From assembly GCA_000499405.2 (NCBI GenBank), contig HG738140.1:6928158-6992157 (forward strand): DNA of 64,000 nucleotides, written 5' to 3'. The notes beneath the pieces were generated by a model that had not been told where the DNA came from, ran no database searches, and saw nothing but the letters and a program-made list of their open reading frames with translations. The first letter of the stretch is position 1, and each line of letters starts with the position of its first letter. This DNA is from Onchocerca volvulus (taxonomy: Eukaryota > Nematoda > Chromadorea > Rhabditida > Onchocercidae). A program made the translations under genes and the position numbers. This document shows positions 49,118 through 61,250 of this stretch, in pieces.

Positions 49118-49664
49118 TGTCGGAAAATCCCGAAAGATGGTTTACTTTCTCAAATTCGAGGCAGGAAGCGCGACGATAATTTGAAATGAACTAACAAAAC
49201 GATAAACATATTTATCATCAAAAGTGGGTGGGAGGAAGGGGGCAAGGGAGAGGAACATATTTATTAACAAAGGATAAACATGTTTCCCGACAAAATGATA
49301 AACATGTTTACGTCAAAAGCTCTGATCAAGAGATTAATAAAGTGAGGTCGACCAAACAGGAGGCAATCGTAGATCAGGAAAGAAAGCGGGGCCACGAAAG
49401 TATATATAAGGTTCGGATTCTGGGAGAATTTCATTCTTGGACACTTCTTTGACTACAGGTTTAGTTTTCGAGAGTAATAGTTTTTCTAAACTTTCTGCAT
49501 CAGATCGACTATTCCACAATTTAACAATGAGACAATCAACGCTTCAACATTAAGGAATCGACAACCCCGATCTACCCGAGCACAATTCAGCAGAAGGCTC
49601 TTTGAAATCACCATATCAAGAACTCGAGTCCAAATTACAAATCAATTAGAAAAAATCCCCAACA
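49118..49664 (+). mobile_element. Solo LTR with ACATG target duplication
   Basis: A 547-bp element beginning TGTCGGAAAATCCCG and ending AAAATCCCCAACA, so the ends are TG..CA with inverted TGT/ACA tips. It is flanked by the same five bases, ACATG, at 49113-49117 and 49665-49669. Inside are a TATATATAAGG box at about 49400 and a G+C-richer 5' half, as in a retrotransposon promoter. No internal gag/pol lies on either side, so this is a recombined solo LTR, probably of a BEL/Pao or Gypsy element; the superfamily is not certain. It sits between the divergent EXOSC10 and ALG9 genes. Confidence 0.88.
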
Positions 49665-50430
49665 ACATGCGCATTATAACATTGCAAAATTAAAAATTAA
49701 TATCTAACACGGATATTTCTTACAATCCTATTGCAATCTGCTAAATTCATTCGGAAAACAGTCCTCCATTAATTTTGTATTTCGCTAAAGTGCCAAAAAT
49801 TTTGAAGAAATTCTTAACAAACAATCTTGGGATAACTCTTAATTGTCGATCAAAAATAAACACGAATAAATCTCAAACCTCCCAAATATCTCTTCAATTT
49901 AATTTAGAATCTGAATACCTTAAGTTTACACCCCCACAACGTTACGCTAATAATCCGTGAAACAACCATCTCAACTTTTTAACGGGACATCGATCTTAAC
50001 GGACAGTTTATGCAACAATCTTATCCTTTGGATGGTTATTTTATTATTCAAGAACCTTTCTCTCTCTTTTTCTGGGCTTGAAGGTTTTTACTTCCGTTTT
50101 CTGACTTTTTCTGTTCTTAATTCTTTGAGAATTCATTGTCTTTGCTATTTATATTCCTGGAGCTGTTTGCGATCTTTTTTGGGATACTTTTTTAGCGTTT
50201 GAAAGGAAAAATTAATGAATCGGGAGGAAAATTCGGCATTAAAATTATTAAAATATATGTAAGTTAAAACTATTAAGAAATTTTCCAGGATTTTGTCATT
50301 ATTAAGCATTAAGCAATAAATTAAAGCAATAGCAATAAGCAGTAAATTAAAACAGTAGCAATAATAAAATTATCTCTCGAATTGCTAAATTTTCAATTTT
50401 GATCGAACAAGAGACAGTATTTCATTTATT

Positions 50431-50514
<84 letters not shown>
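50431..50514 (+). repeat. About 80-bp poly-T tract upstream of ALG9
   Basis: Two long T runs separated by AAAATT, ending about 95 bp before the ALG9 start codon. It reads through as polyphenylalanine in one frame, which I treat as non-coding. Its length is likely unstable and may be wrong in the assembly. Confidence 0.9.
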
Positions 50515-50515
<1 letters not shown>

Positions 50516-50608
50516 TTCATCATTTTATTAAAATTTTGTTTCACGAATTCCAAAAAGACATACGCAGTTGTTTTTTGTGAAGTATATAATTTTGGTCTTC
50601 TATTATCA

Positions 50609-53600
50609 ATGAAACGAACATCGAATCGGATGGTAATGCGAACAAATCTGTTATCAACAGATGATATAACAGTGGATGAAAAACCATTAACACTATCACC
50701 GTTACAAGCTAATGTACTTTGGAATTATCCAACACTGGATTCATTTTCTAAACTTTACATACCCGGAGAACAAATGGATTTAGAATGGTGTCCATCGGTT
50801 GCAACAGTTTTTAAAGTTAGTTAATTTTTCAAATTTTGAAAAAATTAGAAGAAAACGAAAGATTATGCCGACAATTTTTTTTGTGACAATTTTCAAAAAT
50901 TATCAAGTTTTTAAGTTAAAGAAGTTTGGATATTACTTTTTTAAAAGTGGATCGGAAATTTTTTTTAGATAATTTTTAAAGCTTCGATTTTTTTTTAAAT
51001 AAATTTTTTCCCGAATTTATTTTTTATATCATATTAACTTCACTTTTTTTCCGTAAAATCAATTGATAATTAAGTGACATAAAAAAAGTGCTTTTGCTAG
51101 TTTTATTCGCTTTGGCATCTTTTACTAAATAAATTTATTTTAAAATGTTATTTCAGTATAATACTGATTCAAGCATTAAAATAGAAAATTCGATCATTAA
51201 CTGTCATAATTAACTAACATAAATATGACTTAGGGGATGAAAAAAATTTCTTTGAAATCTCATTTAATATGAAAGAAATTTCAGATTATATTTTCCTTTC
51301 GAATTTCCGCTGCAATGTGGAGTGTTATAAGCGATTGCGATGAAGTGTACAATTATTGGGAGCCTCTTCATCTGTTTCTCTATGGTACCGGTTTTCAGAC
51401 GTGGGAATACTCTCCACTTTATGCTATACGGTTCGTTCTTGAATATAGATTAACAGTAGTTGAAGAAAATCACTTTGATTAATAGTTCTTGATATCTATT
51501 CAAGTAAGCCACTTTTTTTTTTTTTTTTTTTTCAAATCTGTAGATACTATTCAATGCTTGCCAAAACTTGCTCATTGTTGATGGCAAAATACAACTACTT
51601 GCAAAAGGAAAATGTTAATGGCCTGAACAGTATGGCTTACCGAAAATTGTCAGTGGCGTAAATCATTCACATTTTTTCGGTTCTAATATATATACTGATA
51701 AATTATGACAAATGATTATCATCCCTCTTTGGCAACTTAAATCAATAATCGATGATAGCTTGTCAGTATTTCGATATTCTTAAAAATACACCCTATTATA
51801 TTCGATATTAAATCGTAATACTTTCAAATGATCATTAGCTGCCTAGATCATATTTATGATCTCTTGCGATCCATCATCAGCAACGTGATGATAAATTTTT
51901 TTGACTAGTTTAAGAAATACTGCTCCATATTTAACATATCCTTCCTATTATTATAAGCTTTCCTTTTTTCTTTTTTTAGTAACTGCTACTATTTGTTTGT
52001 ACTATTTGAGAGGAAAACATCGCCGAAATATTCTTGAAGAAATCTCAAATTTCAGATCATATTTGTATATAGTATTACATTATGGACCTGCTATAATGTT
52101 GAAAAAAATATTTCTCAATAAATCGAGCGTTTTCATCACAATGCGTTGCATTTTGGGATTATTAAACGTAAGTGCTGAAATAAAGATGTATGAAGCACTT
52201 TGTTCACGGTTCGGGAACGGTATCGCTCGGACTTATGCTGTGTTGACATCACTTTCATCTGGGATGTTCATCGCTAGGTTTTATTTTTTTTCATAATATT
52301 TATCTAAAAAAATCGATTTTTGGAATTGTTCACTCCAAGGTTTTTTTTTTTTTTTGGTTAACATTTATTAATATTAAACGAAATAATATTCCCAATTAGG
52401 ATTTAATAGATTCCTATTGAACTGAATATTAACTGGTTATATCGAGCAATCTTTTTCAAATCATTCCCTTGATAATTTCATCTTCAAAAATTTAGATAAT
52501 ACATAGGCAAATGTAAAATTTCAAATTGAAGTGATTTCACTGAATCATACATTTTGCATGTATAATAATTCGTTAAAAAATTTAACATTTCAGTTGTGCA
52601 TTCCTTCCATCATCATTTAGTATGTCGGCAAATTTGTTCGCTATTGCAGCATACATCAATGAAGAATGGTTTCTTTTCTTTTAGTTTATAATTTAATAAT
52701 CTTCCAAGCATATTTTATGTAAGGAAAAATTAGAATATCTTTTGAAAATTAAATTTACAAATTAGAGTTTATCATGAGTTCAGTTCTAGTAAAACTGTTC
52801 TTGCTTATTAAAATAATAAATTATATTATTCTTGCTCATTGTTGGAAGAAAATATTTGCAGTTAAAATATCTCTATCTGGAATTAATATATACTGCAAAT
52901 ATAATAATTTTAAATTGAAATTTAAACATTATCAGTTCTGATAACTGACATGTCTTATCGAGGAAGCATATTGCTTGATATTCTATACTATATAATTTTT
53001 GTATTTTCGAGAAATGTGCAGATTTCTATTTTAGGTTCTTGGCAATATTGTTTACTGCGTTGAGTGCATTAATTAGTTGGCCATTTGCAGCCATACTTGG
53101 TTTACCGATTGTGCTGGAAATGCTAATTGTTCAACCTCGCAAATTAGCTTTTACCTTTTTCAACTATGCATTAATTTCTGGTTCTGCCATCATCACAGCA
53201 TTGATTGTCGTTGATTCGTATTACTTTGGTAAGATTGTTTTGGTGAGTTCAGGTTTTTTTTTTTCTTTTTTTTTGGACTTAATCTTTTCATTATAAAAAA
53301 TATACTGCATGAATTTGTTTGGTTTATTTTATTTTATTTTATTTTTTTTTTTGTAACGTAAATTTTGTTTTAATTTCTGTTCTTATGAGGAAGAATCATT
53401 TATGTGAATGGATGCGTGAGATTTTTCGATCTGCATGTATTTTGTCCGAATAGACGGTAACCGATCCAATATGCATTGCAAATAATCTTTATTTTACTTT
53501 CATCTATGCGATTTTTCAAATTTCTGCCTTAAAAATCGTCCACATTTAAAGATATTGAAGATTCTATGATTGTTTTTAATCTCAAAAATATTAAAAATTC

Positions 53601-56057
53601 TGCAATTGTTTTTACTATCATTTTTAGGCTCCATTGAACATCGTTCTTTATAATGTATTTTCGTCACATGGGCCAAATCTCTATGGTGTTGAAGATATAA
53701 AATTTTACGTCAAAAATTTATTGCTTAACTGGAATGTCGTTATTATCCTGATTCCTTTTGCTATGCCGTTTGCCGGATTAGCATATGTCTGTACACGTTC
53801 ATCTCCACATCTGGTGCATTCTGTAGCTCGAGGTCATTTTGTTGATTTCACTTTAATAATTCATTTCTTCTTATTTCCTTTTTACTGTTGTTTTCAGCAA
53901 TATCAATTCAGATTTTGCTTAAACTGTTGAAACTATTTGGAATTATCCTATTTTAAACGAATCTGATTGAATGTTTTCTGCTGTATATATTGTTATTTTT
54001 GCATATATGCTTGAATATCCTTTTCATTTTAGATAAATCCGATTTAATTCAAAAATCTAATTCATTAAACCTAATTCAAATTTTTATAGAGATGTCTTTG
54101 GTTTATTGGAAACGCTTCTTACCGATCCTTTTTATTTTCCTAACAGTTATACTATGGTTTGCAATATTTTTCTTGCAACCTCATAAAGAGGAACGGTTTT
54201 TATTTCCGGTTTATCCTCTTCTAGCTCTTTTAGCTGCAGTTACAATTGATGCTTTGCCTCGGTAAGTTTTTTGCCTGATATTATGTTATGAACTTTTTAT
54301 TTATTTTCCTTTTTTTTTGCTTATACCTTATCTGCTTTCTTATTTATTCTTCCTAACTACATCTTTTTTTTCTAAATTATTTGCAAATGTCTCTTGCTTA
54401 ATAATTATTTCAGAGTTGGTACCTATCTGCTTGGCGGAAGATCACGAGGCTTTTGGCAGACATACGTTATTGGATGTTTTTTGATTTTTTCGGTATTATC
54501 TATTTCTCGATCAGCTGCACTTTATCGAAATTTTTTTTCTCCAATGGAGGTTTACAAAGTGCTCAATGAGCATATGATTGATTATAGTAATCGCAACGAA
54601 TTATACAGTGCTAAAGATGTGCGTTTTTGATTAAATGATAAAGAATTCTTAGTATTTGAGATATCAGGTGTTCAAACATTTAAGTATGGAATATCAATTT
54701 TTCCTTGTATAGAAGTTGTTAAAATATTTAGCGAAATTTCTTAAAAATGAATTTTACAAGATTTGTTAAATCGTGCTTTTAGAATATCACGGTGATACAT
54801 ATTTGTGTCGGTAAGGAATGGTATCGATTTCCATCTTCTTTTTTTCTACCATCCGATATAAAAAACAATAAAAATCAAATACTGGTAGCGGAATTGAATT
54901 TTATAAAAAGCGAATTTACTGGTTTATTACCAAAACCATATATGAAAGGTTCTTTACCGGAAGTTACACGTATTATACCAACAGAAATGAATGAACTTAA
55001 TCGTGAAGAAATTAGTCGGTTAGTAATATTGCTATATTGACAGAAGTTTCTGAATTTATTTTCAGACTTATATTTCAAAAATAAAAAGACACCTAAAAAC
55101 TTTTTGCGTAAAAACCATATTGCAGTATTAAGTTTGAATATAATAAATATATGAGATATATTTGAACGAATCGAGACTTTGATATCGTTTATTAGTCGGT
55201 TAGTGCTATGTAATGATAACCTAAGACAAACAAGTAGGTTTCATAAAATAATTTTCCATCTATTATGGTTGGCTTCTTTGTATATGCTTCTTCAATATAT
55301 GTCTGAATTTTCTTTAGTAGCTCCCATAAAGTTTTATCAGATTTATTCATATCAGCATATTTGATAATTTTTCAAATTTTCTTTTATTTTGACAACTTTG
55401 CCGCAATATCTTATCTTAAAAAAAATTTTGAGTTTTCAGATATATTGATATTCGACAGTGCGACTTCTTAATCGATTTAGAAACTTCATATACCACTATA
55501 CTTGAGCCCAATTATGCGAAGCAGGTAAAAATTCTTGTATCTTCATTGACCTTATTTCCTTAATTGATATTCATTATTACCTATAGCTTACGCATGACTG
55601 CTTGTAATCATTATCAATAATTATAGTTAAATAACTTTCCAAAATATTTTCTGTACCAGTTTTAATGTTCGTAATTTTCTATCACTTTTTTTCATGAAAT
55701 GAATGGTAAATAAAATTGCATGCACAATTTTTTGTCTTGATTAAAACTCAACATGGGCTTCTGTTTCAATCCTAGTTCAGAATCTAGCAGCTATTCAGTT
55801 AGAATCACAAGAAATGCGTGGATAATTTTTTTTTTTTTAATTCGTTTTTGCTTGATTACGTTATGCTTATTGTTTCACACTATTTATAGACAAGCATTTG
55901 GCGTTCGGTAGTGAAGAAGAAGTTTCTGCTTTCATCCTATTCTCATCCTATTTATCGCTCATTTTATGTTCCATTTGTAACTGATTATAATAATATCTAT
56001 GGTGATTATCATCTTCTCGAAAGAATTCGTGATGTTCATGACAATACAACATTGTAA
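50609..56057 (+). CDS. ALG9: ER alpha-1,2-mannosyltransferase ALG9
   Basis: GT-C family enzyme that adds alpha-1,2 mannoses to the lipid-linked oligosaccharide in the ER lumen, using dolichol-phosphate mannose. Exons: 50609-50815, 51285-51430, 52056-52277, 52594-52668, 53035-53242, 53628-53832, 54090-54261, 54414-54618, 54783-55018, 55440-55524, 55890-56057, giving 642 aa (human 611) with all phases matching. Signatures are SDCDEVYNYWEPLH at about 85-98 (the acidic lumenal loop of GT-C enzymes), FQTWEYSPLYAIR, SCAFLPSSF, APLNIVLYNVF, QPHKEERFLFPVYPL at about 384-398, and CVGKEWYRFPSSF in the C-terminal part. The start is the ATG of MKRTSNRMVMR; upstream frame is poly-T. Candidate poly(A) signal AATAAA at 56247. 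Confidence 0.95.
51544..51657 (+). other. Possible in-frame cassette exon in ALG9 intron 2
   Basis: After a CTGTAG acceptor, 114 bp stay open (starting RYYSMLAKTCSLLM) and end at a GTAAAT donor. The phase (1 base in, 2 bases out) would insert 38 codons between exons 2 and 3 without shifting the frame. ALG9 homology runs straight from exon 2 to exon 3 (AIR to SYLYIV), so the conserved enzyme skips it. It may be an alternative exon or a chance open stretch. Confidence 0.3.
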
Positions 56058-58300
56058 TAATTATATGGGTTTTTTTTTAATTACTTAATTAACAAAATTA
56101 TTTCATACATTTCTATGCCATTTAGAGCATGTTTTTAGGGGTGATATTTCACAAAATAATATATTTGAGTTTCTGCTTTATTTATCATTCTGTTATTTAT
56201 TTTAATTTACTCAAATTATTTAACATTAATTAGGAGAAGCTTTAATAATAAATTTTTTTCCGAAATGTTAGTTTGCCCGCATTTTTTAGCATGCAATGTA
56301 GAATGTCTTGTAAAATGATAATATTGTCATGAATGTATAACTCAAAATTTCTTATCACACTTATTGGTTGATATTTATTATGCTATTCAAGGATTTTCCG
56401 TAATCAATCCAACAGTATCTCAAATGATAGATAGTTAAACTGAATAGATTGACTGATTCAATAAAATGTAAGTTTAGAATTCGGAGAGAAATACGGGATA
56501 TAAATTCAAAATCCCGAGAAAAATATGAGTATTTTCAATGTGTATTAGTAATATCTGGAACATTGTACCAAATTTCTTTTTGTTCCAAATTTCTTTCATT
56601 ATTGCGTCATACTGTTGATGATGTTTTTATCGTCAGTGAGATCATTTATCACGATATCTGTCACTATTTTTGTTGCTCAAATTTTGATGATTGATTGCGC
56701 ATATTATTTGATAAACTGCATTGAGAATTTTTACACTTATTACACTTTGACTCTTTAGATTTAGTGATTGATTGACGTTACTTTGTAGCATGCTATCAAA
56801 TGTAATGCTGGATAATTTGCATATTAATTTGAGGTCCTTTTTTTAATGTGAAGCAAATCTTTATGTATTCATCTATTCCTGTTAACAAAAACCATGTAAT
56901 TTAGTTTCTTCTGTTCTACTTTTTTCCTTTTTTTTTTCCTTTTTGTATTATAAAAATCAATTCGTAATTTTTTCTTTTGTAATTTTATTTTGTTTGCCTA
57001 ATTATTCATTCAGCGAGAGAAAAGAGAACTATCTTTCCTTTCATTAAAAAGTCATTTATAAATATTTTTATAGTTGTTTGTACTTTCCTTACCATATTAG
57101 GCTACCATTTGTTCTTCATGTGTAGTTAATTACTTAACTTTGATATATCAGAAATTAAATAATTGTTTCCATAATATATTACTAATTTCATAACATATTT
57201 TTTAATGACTAAGATATTTACTTTGCACTGAGAATGTTAAAATATGATGATAGAAATGATATATGAGGGAGAAGGATTAGAAAAAAGAGAATAAATTTTC
57301 ATCTTTTTTTTGTTATCTGGTAATTAATACAGAAATAATAATTTAATTTATTTTTTATGCTTAGCATTATTTTTACATAATTGATTTTGCTATAATTTCA
57401 TTAAAAATGTGTAATTTCATCCATTAGTTATAATCATTTTTTATTTTAACTATTAATCATAATTATTCTTCGTAATTATTAATTATAGATTGATAACACA
57501 TGATTGCAATAGATTTTCAATAGCCGTTCAATAGTAATATGATAATCAATCATTTAGCTAATGAACAAATTATAATCATTTATTATATTTATATCTATTA
57601 ATTTAAAATCAGTAGTTATCGCAAGTTGTAATTAATGCCGAAATGATGGGAATTATTCCGTTTGATTGATCAAAATTATTTATTATAATCTAACTTCATA
57701 TAGATAATAGCTTCGTAAAATTTATTACCAGGTTTCCTGCTTCGAACTATTTTGCTATAATTAGAAACATTTTCCAATTTTTTCCTTCTCTCTCTTTATT
57801 ATTGTTATTCGAAGCGCCTTTCATTAGTACAGATTTCTGAATTTTATTATCATTCATTATTTTTTGCATTTTTATAAGTAGGAATAATTTCTGTTGTCAT
57901 TTTCTTTGTATACATATATAATTATTGGAATTATTTGTTTCAGTATGACTTGATAACACACTGTTAGATTTATTCTTGCGAAGGTAATAAAGCCTATGTA
58001 TTTTATTCCAATTCTTATCACTTACTACTTCCGACTGACGACACTCTTATCACCAATTCTTGTTGGTGAGTGTAAATTAATAAAATTGATAAGCCAGAAT
58101 TATCAAAACAACAGATAATATGTAATTCATAACTGAAATGAATAAAGGTGATCTAATAGTTTGTATGTGATCCTTTAATTTATTAGCACTTGATTGGGCA
58201 ATTAATTTCCTTTTTTTGCTTCTTTAATATGTGAATTGATTTTTCTGATATTTAGTCATTCGAATGATAGAATTTTTTCGCAGTTTCGTGAATAAATTAT
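56058..58300. other. Intergenic region between ALG9 and MRPS22
   Basis: The two genes are convergent. The interval is A/T-rich with no supportable gene; the open frame at 56449-56694 has no recognisable content or splice partners. Confidence 0.6.
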
Positions 58301-58696
58301 CATACTATACGTACTTAATATGAAAATTTACTCAATTAATTTGTTCCGACTATGCATGTCTCATTCTTATTATGTCTGTTTCAATTAAAGAGACAATAAT
58401 ACGGCATTAATCGTCATTTTGACATGACTTATTGCACATTTCGAAGAAATTTATTTCGACAGAATGGAACTGATCATCTCATCCTTAAACAGAAGTATGT
58501 AAGATATGCTATGCTATTAGGAAGCTTACATACAATATGATATAGTATTCTTCGAAATGTGCAATAAGTCATGTCAGAATGACGATTAATGCCATATTAT
58601 TGTCTCTTTAATTGAAATAGACATGATAAGAATGAGATATGCATAGTCGGAACAAATTTAATTGAGTGAGTTTTCACATTAAGTACGTATAGTATG
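58301..58696. repeat. 396-bp long hairpin (148-bp inverted repeat arms)
   Basis: The left arm 58301-58448 matches the reverse complement of 58548-58696. I count eight substitutions, all transitions, and one 1-base indel. The 99-bp loop contains a second, shorter inverted repeat: GTATGTAAG at about 58496 and CTTACATAC at about 58525. On the + strand six of the eight differences would be G-U wobble pairs. TTTCGTG occurs on both outer sides (about 58284 and 58698), which could be a target duplication of a MITE-like element. It could equally be a hairpin RNA gene. It lies 0.27 kb beyond the MRPS22 stop codon. Confidence 0.88.
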
Positions 58697-58964
58697 ATTT
58701 CGTGCTCACTGTGTAAATTAAAAAGGATGGTAAAATAATAAAAATATAATGAGAAAAGGCATCTTACTATTTCTTAATAACCTAAAACAAATCTATCTTA
58801 GAATCATTTAATAAATATTCTATGTTTTTCTTGCAACAATAAATGAACCGTTTGTTAGTTGAATAATCACAGGTTTTATTTGCATTACACATTTTTTCCG
58901 CATGCATAATTTTAATCATGTGAAAATTCCTGCATAAGAAATAACTGCAGAGTTTTATTTTTTG

Positions 58965-61241
58965 TTATCTTTTATTACCCGGTCGCTTTTTCCCCTTATG
59001 TGATTTTTCATCCAATTTTTGCATCTGTTCAACGGATTCAAATGAACCTCGTACCACACGTACATCATAAGTTTCAGCCATTTCACCAAGTGGTCCTTCC
59101 GGACTCGCAAAGGTTTCTTTATCTAATATCGAAGCATGCTGCAACAATTACAAAAATTATTATTCATTCCTATTATTTTACCCATTTACCCGAAAATTGA
59201 AGTTGAAGAAATGAATTTCATGATTTATGAGAAAGTTAGTTTTAAAAAAAAAAAAAATGCTAAAAATGGAATTCTAATGTTTTACCTCATTCCCTTTTTC
59301 GCTTTTCATTCCCGTGCTAGTCTCATTTTCACTAGTCTTCATTTCTTTTTGTCTTTCCGCTGCCTTTATTAAATCATTTACAATGGCTTCGTATTCTGTA
59401 TTTTCTTTCGCATATTGCTGGAAAAATCATTGAAATTGTTGATTATTAAGAAAAGAGAAAAATCCAAAAATAAAGCAAAAAATGAATTTATACACGTATA
59501 TATCATTTATACCTGTAATACTTTTAAATCATCTGCATCCTTCATCTGACAACTCCATACTTCATCTGGAAAAATCGCTTTAATTAGACGCACTAAATTT
59601 GCAGCATCTTCAGTCCTAAAACAAAATGCAAATAAAATCAATCTAACATTAATCAGAAAAAAGGAAAACAAATGAAAATGAAAAAAAGTCTGACCTTTTC
59701 TCAACTGCATAATGACTTAATAGAGGTGAAAATTTGTTATTCAGTACGAGATAGAAGACGAAAGGGCCAAAATGTCTGGTAGAATATAGATTTGCAAATT
59801 TATTTTCATCTACTGTACGATCAAATATCATGTGACAAAGCTGAAATTTGAAAAATCTGAGGATTTCCAGAAAAAAGCAAGTTTGAAGTGCGCCAATATT
59901 TAGACTCGCGTTTTAATTGACTTCTTTCTAATGTTTCTTACTGGTGACTTGTACACTTAATTCCATTCTATTCATATTTAGAAAAAAAAAAAAATTTTTT
60001 TTCGCCACAAAATACTAAAACATATCATGTTCTAGAAATATTTTAAATTATAGTCAAAGAAATCTAGAAATACTTTAAACTGTTGTCAATCTTTATCACA
60101 CAGTGATAGTCGATATTCTTAATGGGCCATATGACCAGACATTTGAATGATGTGATTGTATACTAACCCTGATAAAGACTGGGTCATTTGGTAGATAATA
60201 GTGACATGCCCAATCGAGGACATATTCGTGATCATCCCTGTCCAATGCCATCTAAATTTCTTTATAGAAAACATGTACAAATGATTCATATCACATAGAA
60301 CTTCAATACTGCTCCATAAATTGACCTGTAAATATGGATCTTTGAACAGTGGTGGCTCATATATTGGTCGATAAGGATGACCTTTGTAAGCCCTTGTCAT
60401 TCGATCTCGTTCTTCCGGTGTTGCACTTCGTAATGTGCCGTCTGTTTCACGTACAACAACTGAGCGTACCTATAATGAAGCCTAGTTGTTTCATTATGAT
60501 AAAAATGTTACTAAAAAAAAAAAAAAAAAAAAGACGAAAAAAACAAAAAACAAATGAGTGCTTTCATTCGAATCTCAAAAACAAATGAATTCGCTTACCT
60601 GAACTCCAAGACCAAATGAAAGATCTGTGAAAACATATTTACTGCTATCAAAGCCCTTGATTTCCGGATCACTGGCTAGAACAATTGGAATATTAGAACG
60701 CGGTTCTAGTACCGGCACAAATTGCAGAAAATTTTTTCCTACTTCTTCCATGCTCTTCACTGTCTGAAAAATTTCAGCACATTTGAAATTTTCTGCAGCA
60801 TTAAATTAATTTGCGATAAAATAAAACATTTAACCCGTAACGTACAATATAGAAAAATTTTTGGTCGTTATTGGTCATGCAATTATGACCATAAAATTTA
60901 GATGTAATTAAAATCATAGATTTTAGATGCAATAATGGTCATAGAATCATAGATTTCGATAATAAATTTGGTAGGAAAATGGATAATTTAATATCGGAAG
61001 ATTTTTTTATCATAAAAGAATTTCAAAACTTAAAATTCTGAAATGATACCTTCTCGTAAGCTTCATCAGTCATCAAAGCATAATGTGCACGTTGAGGTTG
61101 AGTAATTTGCCGATTGCTGAATAATTTCTCCCTAAGATTTAATCCCGTAAGGTGTTTCAATAAACTTTGAATATCACTTCTAGTAAAAAGACGTTCCACA
61201 TCAATATTGTTACTACCGCCAGCTTGCTGCGTTTCAGCCAT
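58965..61241 (-). CDS. MRPS22: Mitochondrial small-subunit ribosomal protein mS22
   Basis: Structural protein of the mitochondrial 28S/small ribosomal subunit, specific to mitochondria. Exons (5' to 3'): 61050-61241, 60599-60763, 60326-60469, 60168-60251, 59695-59840, 59513-59615, 59286-59417, 58965-59138, giving 379 aa (human 360). Family matches are LLKHLTGLNLREKL near residue 30, SKYVFTDLSFGLG at about 105, VVVRETDGTLRSATPEERDR at about 125, LYSTRHFGPFVFYLVLNNK in exon 5, and EDAANLVRLIKAIFPDE in exon 6. The C-terminal tail is lysine-rich. No clear targeting presequence is seen at this ATG. A TTTTGCAG acceptor sits 1 base before it, so either the leader is trans-spliced there or an upstream exon supplies the presequence. 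AATAAA (minus strand) at 58954-58959. Confidence 0.93.
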
Positions 61242-61242
61242 T

Positions 61243-61250
61243 CTGCAAAA
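61243..61250 (-). other. 3' splice site 1 base before MRPS22 ATG
   Basis: The minus strand reads TTTTGCAG then AATGGCTG. It is either a spliced-leader acceptor giving an almost absent 5' UTR, or a cis acceptor for a missed 5' exon. Confidence 0.45.

Noticed and set aside
50399..50608. N-terminal extension of ALG9 with polyphenylalanine
   Set aside because: It is translated poly-T; the ATG at 50609 lies after it and gives a sensible protein length.
56449..56694. 81-codon open frame after ALG9
   Set aside because: No family resemblance, no nearby exons; composition like intergenic DNA.
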